Shown here: positions 1 to 9,447 of the stretch, piece by piece
Layout of the letters: the number at the start of each line of letters is the position of its first letter
How positions within the stretch are numbered: position 1 is the stretch's first letter
DNA from: Methylovorus sp. MM2
Lineage (GTDB): Bacteria; Pseudomonadota; Gammaproteobacteria; Burkholderiales; Methylophilaceae
DNA length: 64,000 bases
Assembly (NCBI RefSeq): GCF_001648895.1
Contig: NZ_LXUF01000011.1
Span: 124,001 to 188,000 of the forward strand
Direction: 5' to 3'
Program-made: the position numbers and the translations under genes
Notes under the pieces: generated by a model
The model's input: the letters and a program-made list of their open reading frames with translations, nothing else
What the model was told of the DNA's origin: nothing
The model's database searches: none

Positions 1-2540
1 CGCATGGCGACCCTACCCTGCTATTTACCAATGCAGGCATGAACCAATTCAAGGATGTCTTCCTCGGCTTTGATAAACGCCCTTATACGCGCGCGACCAG
101 CAGCCAGAAATGTGTTCGCGCTGGCGGCAAACATAACGATCTTGAAAATGTCGGCTATACCGCTCGCCACCATACATTCTTCGAGATGTTAGGCAACTTC
201 AGCTTTGGCGATTACTTCAAGCGCGATGCCATCACCTTTGCATGGGAATTGCTGACCGAAGTATTCAAACTGCCTAAAGATAAATTAATCGTCACTGTGT
301 ATGCAGAAGATGACGAAGCTTACGATATCTGGACCAAGGAAATGGGCGTACCACCAGAAAAAGTCATTCGTATCGGTGACAATAAAGGCGCACGCTACGC
401 ATCAGACAATTTCTGGATGATGGGCGACACTGGCCCATGCGGCCCCTGTACCGAGATATTCTACGATCACGGCGACCACATCTGGGGTGGCCCTCCGGGA
501 AGTCCTGAAGAAGACGGCGACCGTTTTATCGAGATCTGGAACAACGTGTTCATGCAGTTCAATCGCGATGAAAATGGCGTGATGCATCCGCTACCCAAAC
601 CATCTGTAGATACAGGTATGGGGTTGGAGCGTATCTCCGCAGTATTGCAAGGTGTACATGCGAATTACGAGATCGATCTCTTTCAGAATCTGATCGCAGC
701 AGCAGCGCGTGAAACCAGAACTACTGATCTGGATAGCCCCTCACTCAAAGTATTGGCAGACCATATCCGCGCCTGTGCTTTCCTGATCGCCGATGGCGTC
801 ATCCCGGGGAATGAAGGCCGTGGCTATGTGTTGCGCCGTATCATCCGCCGTGCCATACGTCATGGCTATAAACTGGGTGTTCGCAGTGCGTTCTTCCACA
901 AAATCGTACCTGATCTCGTCTCCGAAATGGGCGAAGCTTATCCTGAGCTGATCATTGAACAATCACGCATCAAAGATATCTTGAAACTCGAAGAAGACCG
1001 CTTCTTTGAAACTATTGAAAACGGCATGGCGATTCTTGAGACCGAGCTATCCGTCATGGCGAATGCGGGCAATAAAGTGTTCAACGGTGAAACAGCATTT
1101 AAGCTGCATGACACTTACGGGTTCCCATTAGACCTCACGGCAGATATCTGCCGTGAACGCAGCTTTACTGTAGATGCAGATGCATTTGACGCTGTCATGG
1201 CATGTCAAAAAGATCAAGCACGTGCCGCTGGTAAGTTCAAGATGGCAAGCAATCTCGAATATGAAGGTCAAGCAACCACATTTCACGGTTATGACAAGCT
1301 GGAAACCAGCGCCAAGGTACTCGCACTTTATAAAGATGGCACTTCAGTCAATGAGTTGAATGAAGGTGATTTAGGTATTGTCGTGCTTGATGAAACCCCA
1401 TTCTATGCAGAATCAGGTGGTCAAATCGGTGATAACGGTGAGTTACGCGGCAGTGATGGCATCTTTTCCGTAGAAGACACGCTCAAGATTCAAGCCAATG
1501 TATTCGGTCATCATGGCGTTGTAAAAACTGGAAAATTGAACGTAGGCAGCTCGCTCAGTGCACGTGTAAATACCCATGCACGTGCTGCTTCCAAGCGTAA
1601 TCACTCAGCAACACATTTAATGCACAAAGCTCTACGCGAAGTATTAGGCCCACATGTGCAGCAAAAAGGCTCGCTGGTCGATACAGAAAAGACACGCTTC
1701 GACTTTGTTCACAACGCACCGATGACAGATGAAGAAATTCAACGCGTAGAGTCGATTGTAAATGCTGAAATTCTTGAGAATACTGCAACACAGGCCCGCA
1801 TCATGGATATTGAGTCTGCGCAGCAAACAGGTGCCATGATGTTATTTGGCGAAAAGTATGGCGACGAGGTACGCGTACTTGATATCGGCACCAGCCGCGA
1901 ATTATGCGGTGGTACTCACGTGAGCCGCACTGGCGATATCGGGCTATTCAAGATCACCTCAGAAAGTGGCGTCGCGGCAGGTGTTCGTCGCGTAGAAGCC
2001 ACTACGGGTGAGAATGCACTAAAACTGGTTCAGTCACAACAAGCATTGCTGAACCAAGCGGCTGAAGAGCTGAAAGCCCCAGTATCCGAATTGCCGACCA
2101 AAATCTCGCAGATATTGGATAACGTCAAATCTCTCGAAAAAGAGCTGGCAAGATTGAAGTCCAAACTTGCGTCATCTCAAGGTGATGACCTAGTCAATCA
2201 AGCCTCTGATGTTTCAGGCATTAAAGTGCTAGCAGCAACGCTCGAAGGTGCAGATGCGAATACTCTACGCGAAACAATGGATAAGCTAAAAGACAAACTC
2301 AAATCAGCAGCTATCGTACTAGCTTCTTCCAGCGATGGAAAAGTCAGTATCGCCGCTGGTATCACCAATGACCTGATCACCAAGATAAAAGCTGGTGATC
2401 TCGTCAACCATGTAGCGAGCCAAGTGGGTGGTAAAGGCGGTGGTAAGCCAGATATGGCGATGGCTGGTGGTACGGAGCCTGCTAAGCTACCTGAAGCGCT
2501 CGCCAGTGTAGAAAACTGGGTAAAACAAAAGCTAGGTTAA
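1..2540 (+). CDS. alaS: alanyl-tRNA synthetase, 5' end outside the window
   Basis: Charges tRNA-Ala with alanine in the cytoplasm. The reading frame is open to the left edge: codons from base 3 encode [12 protein letters not shown] directly before the Met at base 39, which is normal internal AlaRS sequence, so that Met is not the start. Roughly 25-30 N-terminal residues are missing. The class II aminoacylation domain is followed by the editing domain with its zinc-type HxxxH (HSATH, near base 1605) and the CGGTH motif (near base 1905), then the C-terminal oligomerisation/DHHA1 region. Stop at 2538-2540. lysC follows 41 bp downstream in the same direction. Confidence 0.98.
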   Translation, partial: HGDPTLLFTNAGMNQFKDVFLGFDKRPYTRATSSQKCVRAGGKHNDLENVGYTARHHTFFEMLGNFSFGDYFKRDAITFAWELLTEVFKLPKDKLIVTVYAEDDEAYDIWTKEMGVPPEKVIRIGDNKGARYASDNFWMMGDTGPCGPCTEIFYDHGDHIWGGPPGSPEEDGDRFIEIWNNVFMQFNRDENGVMHPLPKPSVDTGMGLERISAVLQGVHANYEIDLFQNLIAAAARETRTTDLDSPSLKVLADHIRACAFLIADGVIPGNEGRGYVLRRIIRRAIRHGYKLGVRSAFFHKIVPDLVSEMGEAYPELIIEQSRIKDILKLEEDRFFETIENGMAILETELSVMANAGNKVFNGETAFKLHDTYGFPLDLTADICRERSFTVDADAFDAVMACQKDQARAAGKFKMASNLEYEGQATTFHGYDKLETSAKVLALYKDGTSVNELNEGDLGIVVLDETPFYAESGGQIGDNGELRGSDGIFSVEDTLKIQANVFGHHGVVKTGKLNVGSSLSARVNTHARAASKRNHSATHLMHKALREVLGPHVQQKGSLVDTEKTRFDFVHNAPMTDEEIQRVESIVNAEILENTATQARIMDIESAQQTGAMMLFGEKYGDEVRVLDIGTSRELCGGTHVSRTGDIGLFKITSESGVAAGVRRVEATTGENALKLVQSQQALLNQAAEELKAPVSELPTKISQILDNVKSLEKELARLKSKLASSQGDDLVNQASDVSGIKVLAATLEGADANTLRETMDKLKDKLKSAAIVLASSSDGKVSIAAGITNDLITKIKAGDLVNHVASQVGGKGGGKPDMAMAGGTEPAKLPEALASVENWVKQKLG

Positions 2541-2581
2541 TCTTAATTAACTGACTCATTAATCAACTAATCAATTAAATC

Positions 2582-3808
2582 ATGGCATTAATCGTACAAA
2601 AATACGGCGGCACATCCGTCGCAAACCCAGAACGCATCCGCAACCTTGCGCGCCGCGTCGCACGCTGGAAAGCAATGGGGCACCAGATCGTCGTCGTCGT
2701 TTCAGCGATGTCTGGCGAGACTAATCGTTTGATCGCATTAGCCAAAGAGATCATGCCAGAGCCTGATCCACGTGAGTTAGATGTGATGGTCTCCACTGGT
2801 GAGCAAGTGACCATCGGTCTAACAGCATTGGCATTGATGGATCTTGGCCTAAAAGCAAAAAGCTATACAGGCGCGCAAGTTCGCATCGTGACTGATAGCG
2901 CCTTCACAAAAGCACGTATCTTAAATATCGACGATGCTCGCATCAGGGCTGACCTCGATGCAGGCAATGTCGTGGTGGTTGCAGGCTTTCAAGGTGTAGA
3001 TGAAGCAGGTAACATCACAACCCTTGGCCGCGGCGGCTCAGATACTACAGGTGTTGCACTAGCGGCTGCATTAAAAGCTGACGAATGCCAAATCTATACC
3101 GATGTAGATGGTGTTTACACGACAGACCCACGCGTTGTACCAGATGCAAGGCGCTTAAAGTCGATTACATTTGAAGAGATGCTTGAGCTTGCAAGCCAAG
3201 GCTCCAAGGTATTGCAGATTCGCTCTGTTGAATTTGCAGGTAAATATAAAGTAAAACTCCGTGTGCTATCCAGCTTTGAAGAAGAAGGCGAAGGCACACT
3301 GATCACATTCGAGGAAGATGACAACATGGAACAACCTATCATCTCTGGCATCGCATTCAACCGTGACGAGGCCAAAGTAACCGTACTCGGCGTACCTGAC
3401 CGCCCTGGTATCGCTTATCAGATTCTAGGCCCTATCGCTGATGCAAATATCGATGTGGATGTCATTATCCAGAACGTCAGTGCTGACGGCACGACTGACT
3501 TCACATTTACTGTCCATAAGAACGAGCTAAACAAGACCTTAGCTCTCTTGCGCGAAAAAGTACAAGGCCATATCAACGCGCGTGAGATCGTCGGTGATGA
3601 CAAGATCGCCAAGGTATCCGTAGTTGGCGTAGGCATGCGCTCCCACGTTGGCGTTGCGAGCCAGATGTTCCGTACGTTAGCTGAAGAAGGTATCAATATC
3701 CAGATGATCTCGACCTCTGAGATCAAGATTTCAGTCGTGATCGATGAGAAATACATGGAACTGGCAGTTCGCGTACTGCATAAAGCCTTTGAGCTTGAAG
3801 AAGCCTAA
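2582..3808 (+). CDS. lysC: aspartokinase
   Basis: Phosphorylates aspartate, the first step of the lysine, threonine and methionine pathway. At 408 residues it has the usual length of the proteobacterial alpha/beta-type enzyme. The kinase domain (about 1-230) opens with KYGGTSV and contains the STGEQV motif. Two ACT domains follow (about 265-340 and 345-408), which in this family bind lysine and/or threonine for feedback inhibition. The internal Met near residue 245 is where a beta-subunit could start, as in other Gram-negative lysC genes (inference). Directly downstream of alaS, probably cotranscribed. Confidence 0.97.
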   Translation: MALIVQKYGGTSVANPERIRNLARRVARWKAMGHQIVVVVSAMSGETNRLIALAKEIMPEPDPRELDVMVSTGEQVTIGLTALALMDLGLKAKSYTGAQVRIVTDSAFTKARILNIDDARIRADLDAGNVVVVAGFQGVDEAGNITTLGRGGSDTTGVALAAALKADECQIYTDVDGVYTTDPRVVPDARRLKSITFEEMLELASQGSKVLQIRSVEFAGKYKVKLRVLSSFEEEGEGTLITFEEDDNMEQPIISGIAFNRDEAKVTVLGVPDRPGIAYQILGPIADANIDVDVIIQNVSADGTTDFTFTVHKNELNKTLALLREKVQGHINAREIVGDDKIAKVSVVGVGMRSHVGVASQMFRTLAEEGINIQMISTSEIKISVVIDEKYMELAVRVLHKAFELEEA

Positions 3809-3859
3809 GACTTTGCATTGATTTTTATGGCGTAATCAAGTATTGTTACGCCCTCGTGC

Positions 3860-3953
3860 GGAGAGCTGGCCGAGTGGTCGAAGGCACTTCCCTGCTAAGG
3901 AAGCATACGGGCTTAAACCTGTATCGAGGGTTCGAATCCCTCGTTCTCCGCCA
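3860..3953 (+). tRNA. tRNA-Ser (GCU)
   Basis: Full cloverleaf with a long variable arm typical of tRNA-Ser. The 7-bp acceptor stem pairs GGAGAGC with GTTCTCC; discriminator G and an encoded CCA follow. The anticodon loop reads CTGCTAA, anticodon GCT. The T arm carries GGTTCGAATCC. Lies 51 bp downstream of lysC. Confidence 0.97.
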
Positions 3954-4031
3954 TCTTTTACAGGCAATCGTTATAAACCCTAGATTTAAACTGGGAATTA
4001 AATCCCGCATCTAGTATAATGCACGCCTCAC

Positions 4032-4108
4032 GCGCCCGTAGCTCAGCTGGATAGAGTACTTGGCTACGAACCAAGGGGTCAGGAGTTCGAATCTCTTCGG
4101 GCGCACCA
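4032..4108 (+). tRNA. tRNA-Arg (ACG)
   Basis: Full cloverleaf of 77 nt including the encoded CCA. Acceptor stem GCGCCCG pairs with CGGGCGC, discriminator A. The anticodon loop CTACGAA gives anticodon ACG, read as ICG after deamination. Separated by 78 bp from tRNA-Ser and followed at once by a terminator. Confidence 0.97.
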
Positions 4109-4116
4109 AACATATC

Positions 4117-4148
4117 AAAGGGTTAGCTTAGGCTAGCCCTTTTTTATT
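4117..4148 (+). terminator. rho-independent terminator after the tRNA pair
   Basis: An 11-bp stem, AAAGGGTTAGC against GCTAGCCCTTT with one G-T wobble and a 4-nt loop, runs into a T-rich tail. It closes the tRNA-Ser/tRNA-Arg unit. Confidence 0.85.
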
Positions 4149-4312
4149 TTATGACATGTAGGATCACGCGCCCCGCATTGTCGCAGGAACAAACCAGATA
4201 ACCAATCTACAACACCACTAGATGTTCACTAATAAATGAGGCTTGAGTCAACTATGACCTGATTGTAGTTTTATTCTCCATCATCAACGTCAAAGTATTG
4301 TCGTAAATCAAG

Positions 4313-5614
4313 CTATCTTTTAAGACTTAATCTCAAAGCCTTACTAACTGTATTTATATTGCTCGGCTCTACACCGATATTTTTTGCAAGATTAGTCCAT
4401 TTAGAAAACTCATCAATTACTTGATCTAAAATGAATGCTGGATTATTGATATCAAAATTAATTCCAGTATCCAAAATGAGCTTACGTGTAAAATCATCTG
4501 AATGGCCACCCAGTGTCATTTGATGACGCAAAGTGTATCCAGCCCCAGCTGCAAACGTTAAGTCATATGCAGGTGCTAATTCCCATTCTTTTGTCTCATT
4601 TTTCATTAAAAATGAGATGTTCTTAACATGGTCGTCTTGATTCCTACCTACTATATTAAAAATCATTCGTTTGTAAGCTTGCTCTAGAGATTGATACCCC
4701 AATTTAAGCTCAAGTATTAATCTGAACCAGGCCTCGTAACTATAAGATTGTGGACGATTGAAATCGACATGCGTCATTCCACCAAGACTATGCATATGAT
4801 GTTGTTGAATACCTTCTCTATCAAATCGCTTAGTCATAAAGTGAAACAAACCCAAGTCATCTTCTTGATAGTCGACTTCAGCCATTTCAATCCCCAATGA
4901 CTTTGCAATCGTCGCATAGGTATATTCGATGCGATTGTATGGCTTGGCTTTCATATCCAAAGTATTAGCCGATCCTATACCATCAAACTTTATTAACCAG
5001 GCCTCATCCGTCTTATTTGGCCTCGCATAACCGGATCTCACATTGTTGTTTTTCTTATCCCAAAGTATTAATGCTTTAGCACGCGCACCACCAGCAGAGC
5101 CGCCTACTCTCATGATTTCTTGTATTGCATCAGATGTATCGCCTTCAATCAACTTTCTGGCAGATTCGACCAACTCTTTTATTTCCAGCGCTTGCTCTTC
5201 TGCTGCAGTTTTTCTTTGAAGATGCGGGGAGTACTCTAGAGCACCCATTGCCCTGTTGCCCACATATAAAAGACGTTGCACAGGACTTAGAGCCTTATCT
5301 GGCTCGCCTTTAGCCTCAAAATAACTTCTAATTATGAGATTCCCAAATGAGTCTGGCAGGGAGTCGGCAAACACTCCTGGTAATCCTAAAAACGCATCTA
5401 ATGAGCGAAGTTCTGGAAATTCAAATGTCCGCAACTCTAAAGGCAATTGCTTAGGGGATAGTGCGATACCGTTCTGAATGTATTCTTTGTTATACGAGAA
5501 CCCAATACGCCCATTTTCATATTGGATCACATCGCCAACTGGATTACCCCATATGGCAACTTTTGCTTTTGAAGATATATCTTTGTCTGTTTTTTTTTGT
5601 TTTTTAACAACCAT
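4313..5614 (-). CDS. hipA: HipA-family Ser/Thr kinase toxin
   Basis: Type II toxin of the HipA family; E. coli HipA phosphorylates GltX, causing growth arrest and persistence. At 433 residues it is full length (E. coli 440). The N-terminal HipA subdomain (about 15-130) precedes the kinase core: a Gly-rich GGSAGGARAKALI segment (about 165), the catalytic NQDDHVKN (about 335) and the metal-binding APAYDLTF (about 358), so the active site looks intact. Begins 2 nt after the hipB stop, hence translationally coupled. AT-richer than the flanking core genes, and sited next to two tRNAs, both compatible with horizontal acquisition. Confidence 0.93.
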   Translation of the reverse strand: MVVKKQKKTDKDISSKAKVAIWGNPVGDVIQYENGRIGFSYNKEYIQNGIALSPKQLPLELRTFEFPELRSLDAFLGLPGVFADSLPDSFGNLIIRSYFEAKGEPDKALSPVQRLLYVGNRAMGALEYSPHLQRKTAAEEQALEIKELVESARKLIEGDTSDAIQEIMRVGGSAGGARAKALILWDKKNNNVRSGYARPNKTDEAWLIKFDGIGSANTLDMKAKPYNRIEYTYATIAKSLGIEMAEVDYQEDDLGLFHFMTKRFDREGIQQHHMHSLGGMTHVDFNRPQSYSYEAWFRLILELKLGYQSLEQAYKRMIFNIVGRNQDDHVKNISFLMKNETKEWELAPAYDLTFAAGAGYTLRHQMTLGGHSDDFTRKLILDTGINFDINNPAFILDQVIDEFSKWTNLAKNIGVEPSNINTVSKALRLSLKR

Positions 5615-5616
5615 GC

Positions 5617-5937
5617 TTAACTCTTCAGTTTACGATACGCATTCTTACGAATCGTACCTCTAGTTGAAATTGCCTCGCCTGACGGCAAACTGTCTGGCAG
5701 CAAACCTTCCAATAAGCCAAGAAGGTTCATCACTCGCAGCACTTTAATAAAAGAAGATAGCCTTACATCTTTTCCAGATTCCATATCAAGTATCGTCTTC
5801 ACATTCAATCCACTACGATTTGATATCCAAGCCGCGGTGAGATTCTGCTCAAGCCTCTTAGCTCGCAAGCGAGCTCCGATTACCTGAGCAATTTCGGTAT
5901 TTGTCAAAAAATCCGCTATAGTGGTCATAATGAACAT
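5617..5937 (-). CDS. hipB: HipB-like antitoxin, XRE-type HTH
   Basis: Antitoxin and autorepressor of the hipBA pair. A helix-turn-helix covers about residues 16-70, with the XRE core around AAWISNRSGLNVKTILDMES. The C-terminal about 25 residues (TRGTIRKNAYRKLKS) are basic. Two in-frame ATGs, at 5937 and 5928, are both possible; neither has a good Shine-Dalgarno. Upstream DNA holds candidate operators (5970-6062). Confidence 0.88.
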   Translation of the reverse strand: MFIMTTIADFLTNTEIAQVIGARLRAKRLEQNLTAAWISNRSGLNVKTILDMESGKDVRLSSFIKVLRVMNLLGLLEGLLPDSLPSGEAISTRGTIRKNAYRKLKS

Positions 5938-5969
5938 TATTAATTAAATTAAACCATTATAATAATAAA

Positions 5970-6062
5970 ATTGAAATTTTCAATATGTTATTTCAATTAA
6001 CCCTTTAATATGGATATATTGTATATATATCAGTCATTTTAACCATATAGATGGATATATTG
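5970..6062. promoter_or_regulatory. candidate hipBA operator array
   Basis: Three elements stand out in the very AT-rich leader of hipBA. A perfect 7+1+7 inverted repeat ATTGAAA-T-TTTCAAT lies at 5970-5984. A 12-bp direct repeat ATGGATATATTG occurs at 6010-6021 and 6051-6062, 41 bp apart (about four helical turns). The second copy forms TAACC-N8-GGATA (6040-6057), one base from the E. coli HipB consensus TATCC-N8-GGATA. Binding by this HipB is inferred. The rest of the 5938-6352 gap shows no gene. Confidence 0.5.
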
Positions 6063-6352
6063 ATCATATTAATTAAAATTTAATAACTCTTAGTAAAGCT
6101 TAATATTAGAGATTTCTTCAAACTTAACTGATTGTTACTATAGGAAAAATGCAACACACGCCAAATCGCCCATCTTCCGCGACATATGAAAGCTCTTTCA
6201 TAAATCTCGCTATTCCTCTTAAGGCCTCTCTAAATAACAAGCTCGGCGGATTTCTTGTGCGACTATTCTTACTTCGCTTTCAGCAGTTTTGACCTAGTGA
6301 CCATTGGATAAATCAGAGATGATGAAATACACCACCATTTCTGGAGAATGTC

Positions 6353-6919
6353 ATGAAAGCGAATATGAATAGTTTAAAAGAAAAAAATCATATGGGGCAT
6401 GACCTAAGTGAAACGCACCCTGCCAAGTATTTGATGGGTAATCATGAATTGGTGAAAGAGCTATTTAAGGAGTACGGGATTCTTGCGGATAGAAATGTGA
6501 CTGAAGGTAAGATGTTGGTTGCAAACCAAATATGTGCAGAATTAACAGTTCATACTGAAGCCGAGGAAGCGCTCATATATCCATTAGCCGAAACCGTGAT
6601 CAATAACGAAACCGTACTTAAAGAAGCTAAAGTGATGCACTTGTCAGCGGGTGACTTGATCGCGCAGATTCAATCTATGGATCCTGAAGATCCGTTACTT
6701 GATGCCAAAGTATTTGTATTGGGTAAATACATCGAATATTGCTTTACCCAAGAAGAAAGAAGGGTTCTTCCAACAATACTAGAGACATCTGCCGTAGTAG
6801 AGCTTGGGATAGAGCTTAAAGCTAGGGAAGCGGCACTTCTAAATTCTCTCTCAGATGCTGATGGATCTACAGGCCCCAAGAAACTCAAAGCAGCCACAGC
6901 TAAAATGATTAAGCATTAA
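6353..6919 (+). CDS. hemerythrin HHE-like protein
   Basis: A 188-residue helical protein resembling the hemerythrin/HHE cation-binding family, which holds a di-iron centre in a four-helix bundle and serves in oxygen, NO or iron handling. Visible candidate ligands are His31 in GNHELVKELF, the HTEAEE block (about 73) and the His of VMHLSAGD (about 103). The usual last motif HHxxEEE is replaced by YCFTQEE (about 132), so the metal site is probably altered. glgX follows 12 bp downstream, suggesting cotranscription. Confidence 0.72.
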   Translation: MKANMNSLKEKNHMGHDLSETHPAKYLMGNHELVKELFKEYGILADRNVTEGKMLVANQICAELTVHTEAEEALIYPLAETVINNETVLKEAKVMHLSAGDLIAQIQSMDPEDPLLDAKVFVLGKYIEYCFTQEERRVLPTILETSAVVELGIELKAREAALLNSLSDADGSTGPKKLKAATAKMIKH

Positions 6920-6931
6920 GCTAGGACTGAT

Positions 6932-9004
6932 ATGCGAGTGATAAAAGAAGGAAAACCTTACCCGAGGGGTGCAAGTTATGACGGCAAAGGGACAAATTTC
7001 GCCTTGTTCTCAGACCATGCAAAAAGCGTCACGCTTTGCTTATTTAGCGCAAATGGCAGTAAAGAAACTGAGCAAATAAAATTCAATGAATGTACGAATG
7101 GGGTCTGGCATGCATATCTTCCAGATATCAAGCCGGGTCAGCTTTATGGTTATCGTGTGGATGGCCCTTGGGCTCCATTGGAAGGACAGCGGTTCAATGC
7201 GAATAAATTGCTGCTAGATCCTTATGCAAGAAAGCTTGCAGGTCAGATAAAGTGGGATGATGCGCTTTATGGGTACACAATCAGTACAGATAAAGATGCC
7301 GATCTGCAAATGGATGAACGTGACAGTGCCGCATTTATACCCAAAGCTATCGTCGTAGACCCCGGCATTCTCGTTAAATCACCAAAGCCCAATATCCGCT
7401 GGCCTAAGACCATCATTTACGAAGCGCATGTCAAAGGCCTCACTATGCGGCACCCGCTGATTGCTAACGATATACGCGGGACTTTTGCTGCGCTTAGCGA
7501 CTCAGCCATAATCAGTCATCTTCAAAAAATAGGGATTACCGCTATAGAGTTGTTACCTATCCATGCATTCTCTCAAGATCGTCATCTTGTAGAAAAAGGA
7601 TTGGCCAATTACTGGGGATACAACACGCTATCTTATTTTGCCCCAGAACCTGCTTATTCCAGCTCCGGTGAGTTGGAAGAGATCGCCAAGACCATCGATA
7701 CACTGCACGAGGCGGGCATTGAGGTGATTCTAGATGTGGTTTACAACCATACCTGTGAGGGTAGCCATCTAGGGCCTACTTTGTCATTCAGAGGCATTGA
7801 TAACCTCAGCTACTACAGAGAACTGCCAGGCAACCCGCGGTATTACGATAACCTCACGGGCTGCGGCAATGCCTTGAATACCTCGCACCCTAAAGTACTA
7901 CAAATGGTCATGGATAGCCTGCGCATGTGGGCCACTGTTTATGGAATAGATGGATTCAGGTTTGACTTGGCCTTGACCCTCGGGCGCAATGAAAATGGAT
8001 TTAATCGCGATCATGCATTATTCCACGCCATGCTTCAGGACCCTGAACTGGCAAAATGCAAATTGATCGCTGAGCCATGGGATGTTGGCCCTGGAGGATT
8101 TCAGTTGGGCTCATTTCCACCAGGATTTTCTGAATGGAATGGTGATTATCGTGATGTCACACGCGAGTTCTGGACGGGCAAAGAGGGGTTGATTTCCAAA
8201 TTTGCAAGTCGATTCGCAGCATCGAGTGATTTATTTAATGAAAGCCACCGTAGGCCTTGGTCGAGTGTTAATTTCATCACGGCGCACGATGGTTTTACAT
8301 TGCATGATTTAGTCTCTTATAACGACAAACATAATGATGCTAACGGCGAAGATAACAATGATGGCGCAAACGATAATCGCAGTTGGAATTGCGGCGCTGA
8401 AGGTGAAACAGACTCAGAAGAGATCAATGGCTTAAGGCGGCAGCAAAAGAGGAATCTATTAGCGACGTTGTTCATGTCACAAGGTATTCCTATGGTGCTG
8501 GCCGGTGATGAGCTGAATAACTCCCAGTCAGGCAACAATAATACCTATTGTCAGGATAACGAGATCGGATGGGTGAATTGGGATAACGCTGATGATGGGC
8601 TGATTGACTTTGTGGGAAAGCTAGCCGCAATCCGTAAGACGCATAACGCGATATCCAGAGCTGAATTCGTCACCGGGAAGCTCAATGAACATGGCAACTC
8701 TGATGTGACGTGGTTCAATGTCAATGGCGAGATCATGTCGAGTGATCAGTGGAATGATGTAAACGCTAAGTCTATGGTGGTTAAGTTTATTTCCCCCAAC
8801 AAAAGCGATACGGCCATCTTAGTTTTGCTCAATGCATCGCATGTAGCAGTACATTCAAAAATCCCTGCTTGCGACACATATAAATGGAAACAGATTTTGA
8901 ATACGGTAGCAGACACTGTCATGGAAATAGCTGAAGACTCAATAGAGTTAGCGCCTAGATCTGTTTATATATTCCAAGGCACTTTTGTGCCGTCGAACAA
9001 TTAA
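6932..9004 (+). CDS. glgX: glycogen debranching enzyme GlgX
   Basis: Hydrolyses alpha-1,6 branches of phosphorylase-trimmed glycogen. The 690 residues comprise an N-terminal CBM48 domain (about 10-100), a GH13 barrel and a short C-terminal beta domain. The GH13 motifs are all seen: DVVYNH, GFRFDLA (nucleophile Asp), LIAEPWD (acid/base Glu) and FITAHDGFTL. The following YNDKHNDANGE is typical of GlgX/isoamylase. Starts 12 bp after the hemerythrin-like gene. No other glycogen gene lies in the window. Confidence 0.95.
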   Translation: MRVIKEGKPYPRGASYDGKGTNFALFSDHAKSVTLCLFSANGSKETEQIKFNECTNGVWHAYLPDIKPGQLYGYRVDGPWAPLEGQRFNANKLLLDPYARKLAGQIKWDDALYGYTISTDKDADLQMDERDSAAFIPKAIVVDPGILVKSPKPNIRWPKTIIYEAHVKGLTMRHPLIANDIRGTFAALSDSAIISHLQKIGITAIELLPIHAFSQDRHLVEKGLANYWGYNTLSYFAPEPAYSSSGELEEIAKTIDTLHEAGIEVILDVVYNHTCEGSHLGPTLSFRGIDNLSYYRELPGNPRYYDNLTGCGNALNTSHPKVLQMVMDSLRMWATVYGIDGFRFDLALTLGRNENGFNRDHALFHAMLQDPELAKCKLIAEPWDVGPGGFQLGSFPPGFSEWNGDYRDVTREFWTGKEGLISKFASRFAASSDLFNESHRRPWSSVNFITAHDGFTLHDLVSYNDKHNDANGEDNNDGANDNRSWNCGAEGETDSEEINGLRRQQKRNLLATLFMSQGIPMVLAGDELNNSQSGNNNTYCQDNEIGWVNWDNADDGLIDFVGKLAAIRKTHNAISRAEFVTGKLNEHGNSDVTWFNVNGEIMSSDQWNDVNAKSMVVKFISPNKSDTAILVLLNASHVAVHSKIPACDTYKWKQILNTVADTVMEIAEDSIELAPRSVYIFQGTFVPSNN

Positions 9005-9035
9005 TCAGCAAAACCTCATCAGGAAAACTCATATT

Positions 9036-9437
9036 ATGAATGTCGTGACACTACTTCAAGTTGTTCCCTGGGTAGATCTAATTACCAACGCTCCCAAAAT
9101 TGCACTCAAAGCAAAAGAGTTTTGGAATACGGTGCAAAACAAGCCAACTATTACGCCAGAAGGGGTAATCGAAAACAAATCAAGGTTCAATCTTGAAGCT
9201 CAGAAGACTTTTGCTTTTGAAGCCAGAATAGATGCGTTAGAGACTCAATTAGCAGAACAACATAAGGACATTCTCACATCAGCAGCTTTACTCAATGAAC
9301 TCGCCACCCAAAATGCAGCGCAGGTTCAGCGTATCAATTTATATCAGACCAAATTAAAACATCTGGGTATATTGACTATTGTGATGAGCATTCTCGCTGT
9401 GACTAGTTTTATCATTGCAATAGCTAGTCATCTATAA
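9036..9437 (+). CDS. small membrane protein with coiled coil
   Basis: Unknown 133-residue protein. Start chosen at ATG 9036, after CAGGAAAACTC, because the frame further upstream overlaps the end of glgX. The middle (about 50-105) is Gln/Leu-rich and predicted coiled coil; the last about 25 residues form one transmembrane helix (LGILTIVMSILAVTSFIIAI). Topology suggests a tail-anchored protein with a cytoplasmic rod. It is 31 bp downstream of glgX and convergent with the topoisomerase gene, 10 bp away. Confidence 0.65.
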   Translation: MNVVTLLQVVPWVDLITNAPKIALKAKEFWNTVQNKPTITPEGVIENKSRFNLEAQKTFAFEARIDALETQLAEQHKDILTSAALLNELATQNAAQVQRINLYQTKLKHLGILTIVMSILAVTSFIIAIASHL

Positions 9438-9447
9438 AGCCAGATCA

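Noticed and set aside
39-41. ATG at 39 as the alaS start
   Set aside because: Codons upstream to the window edge encode conserved AlaRS sequence, so the gene is truncated by the window, not short.
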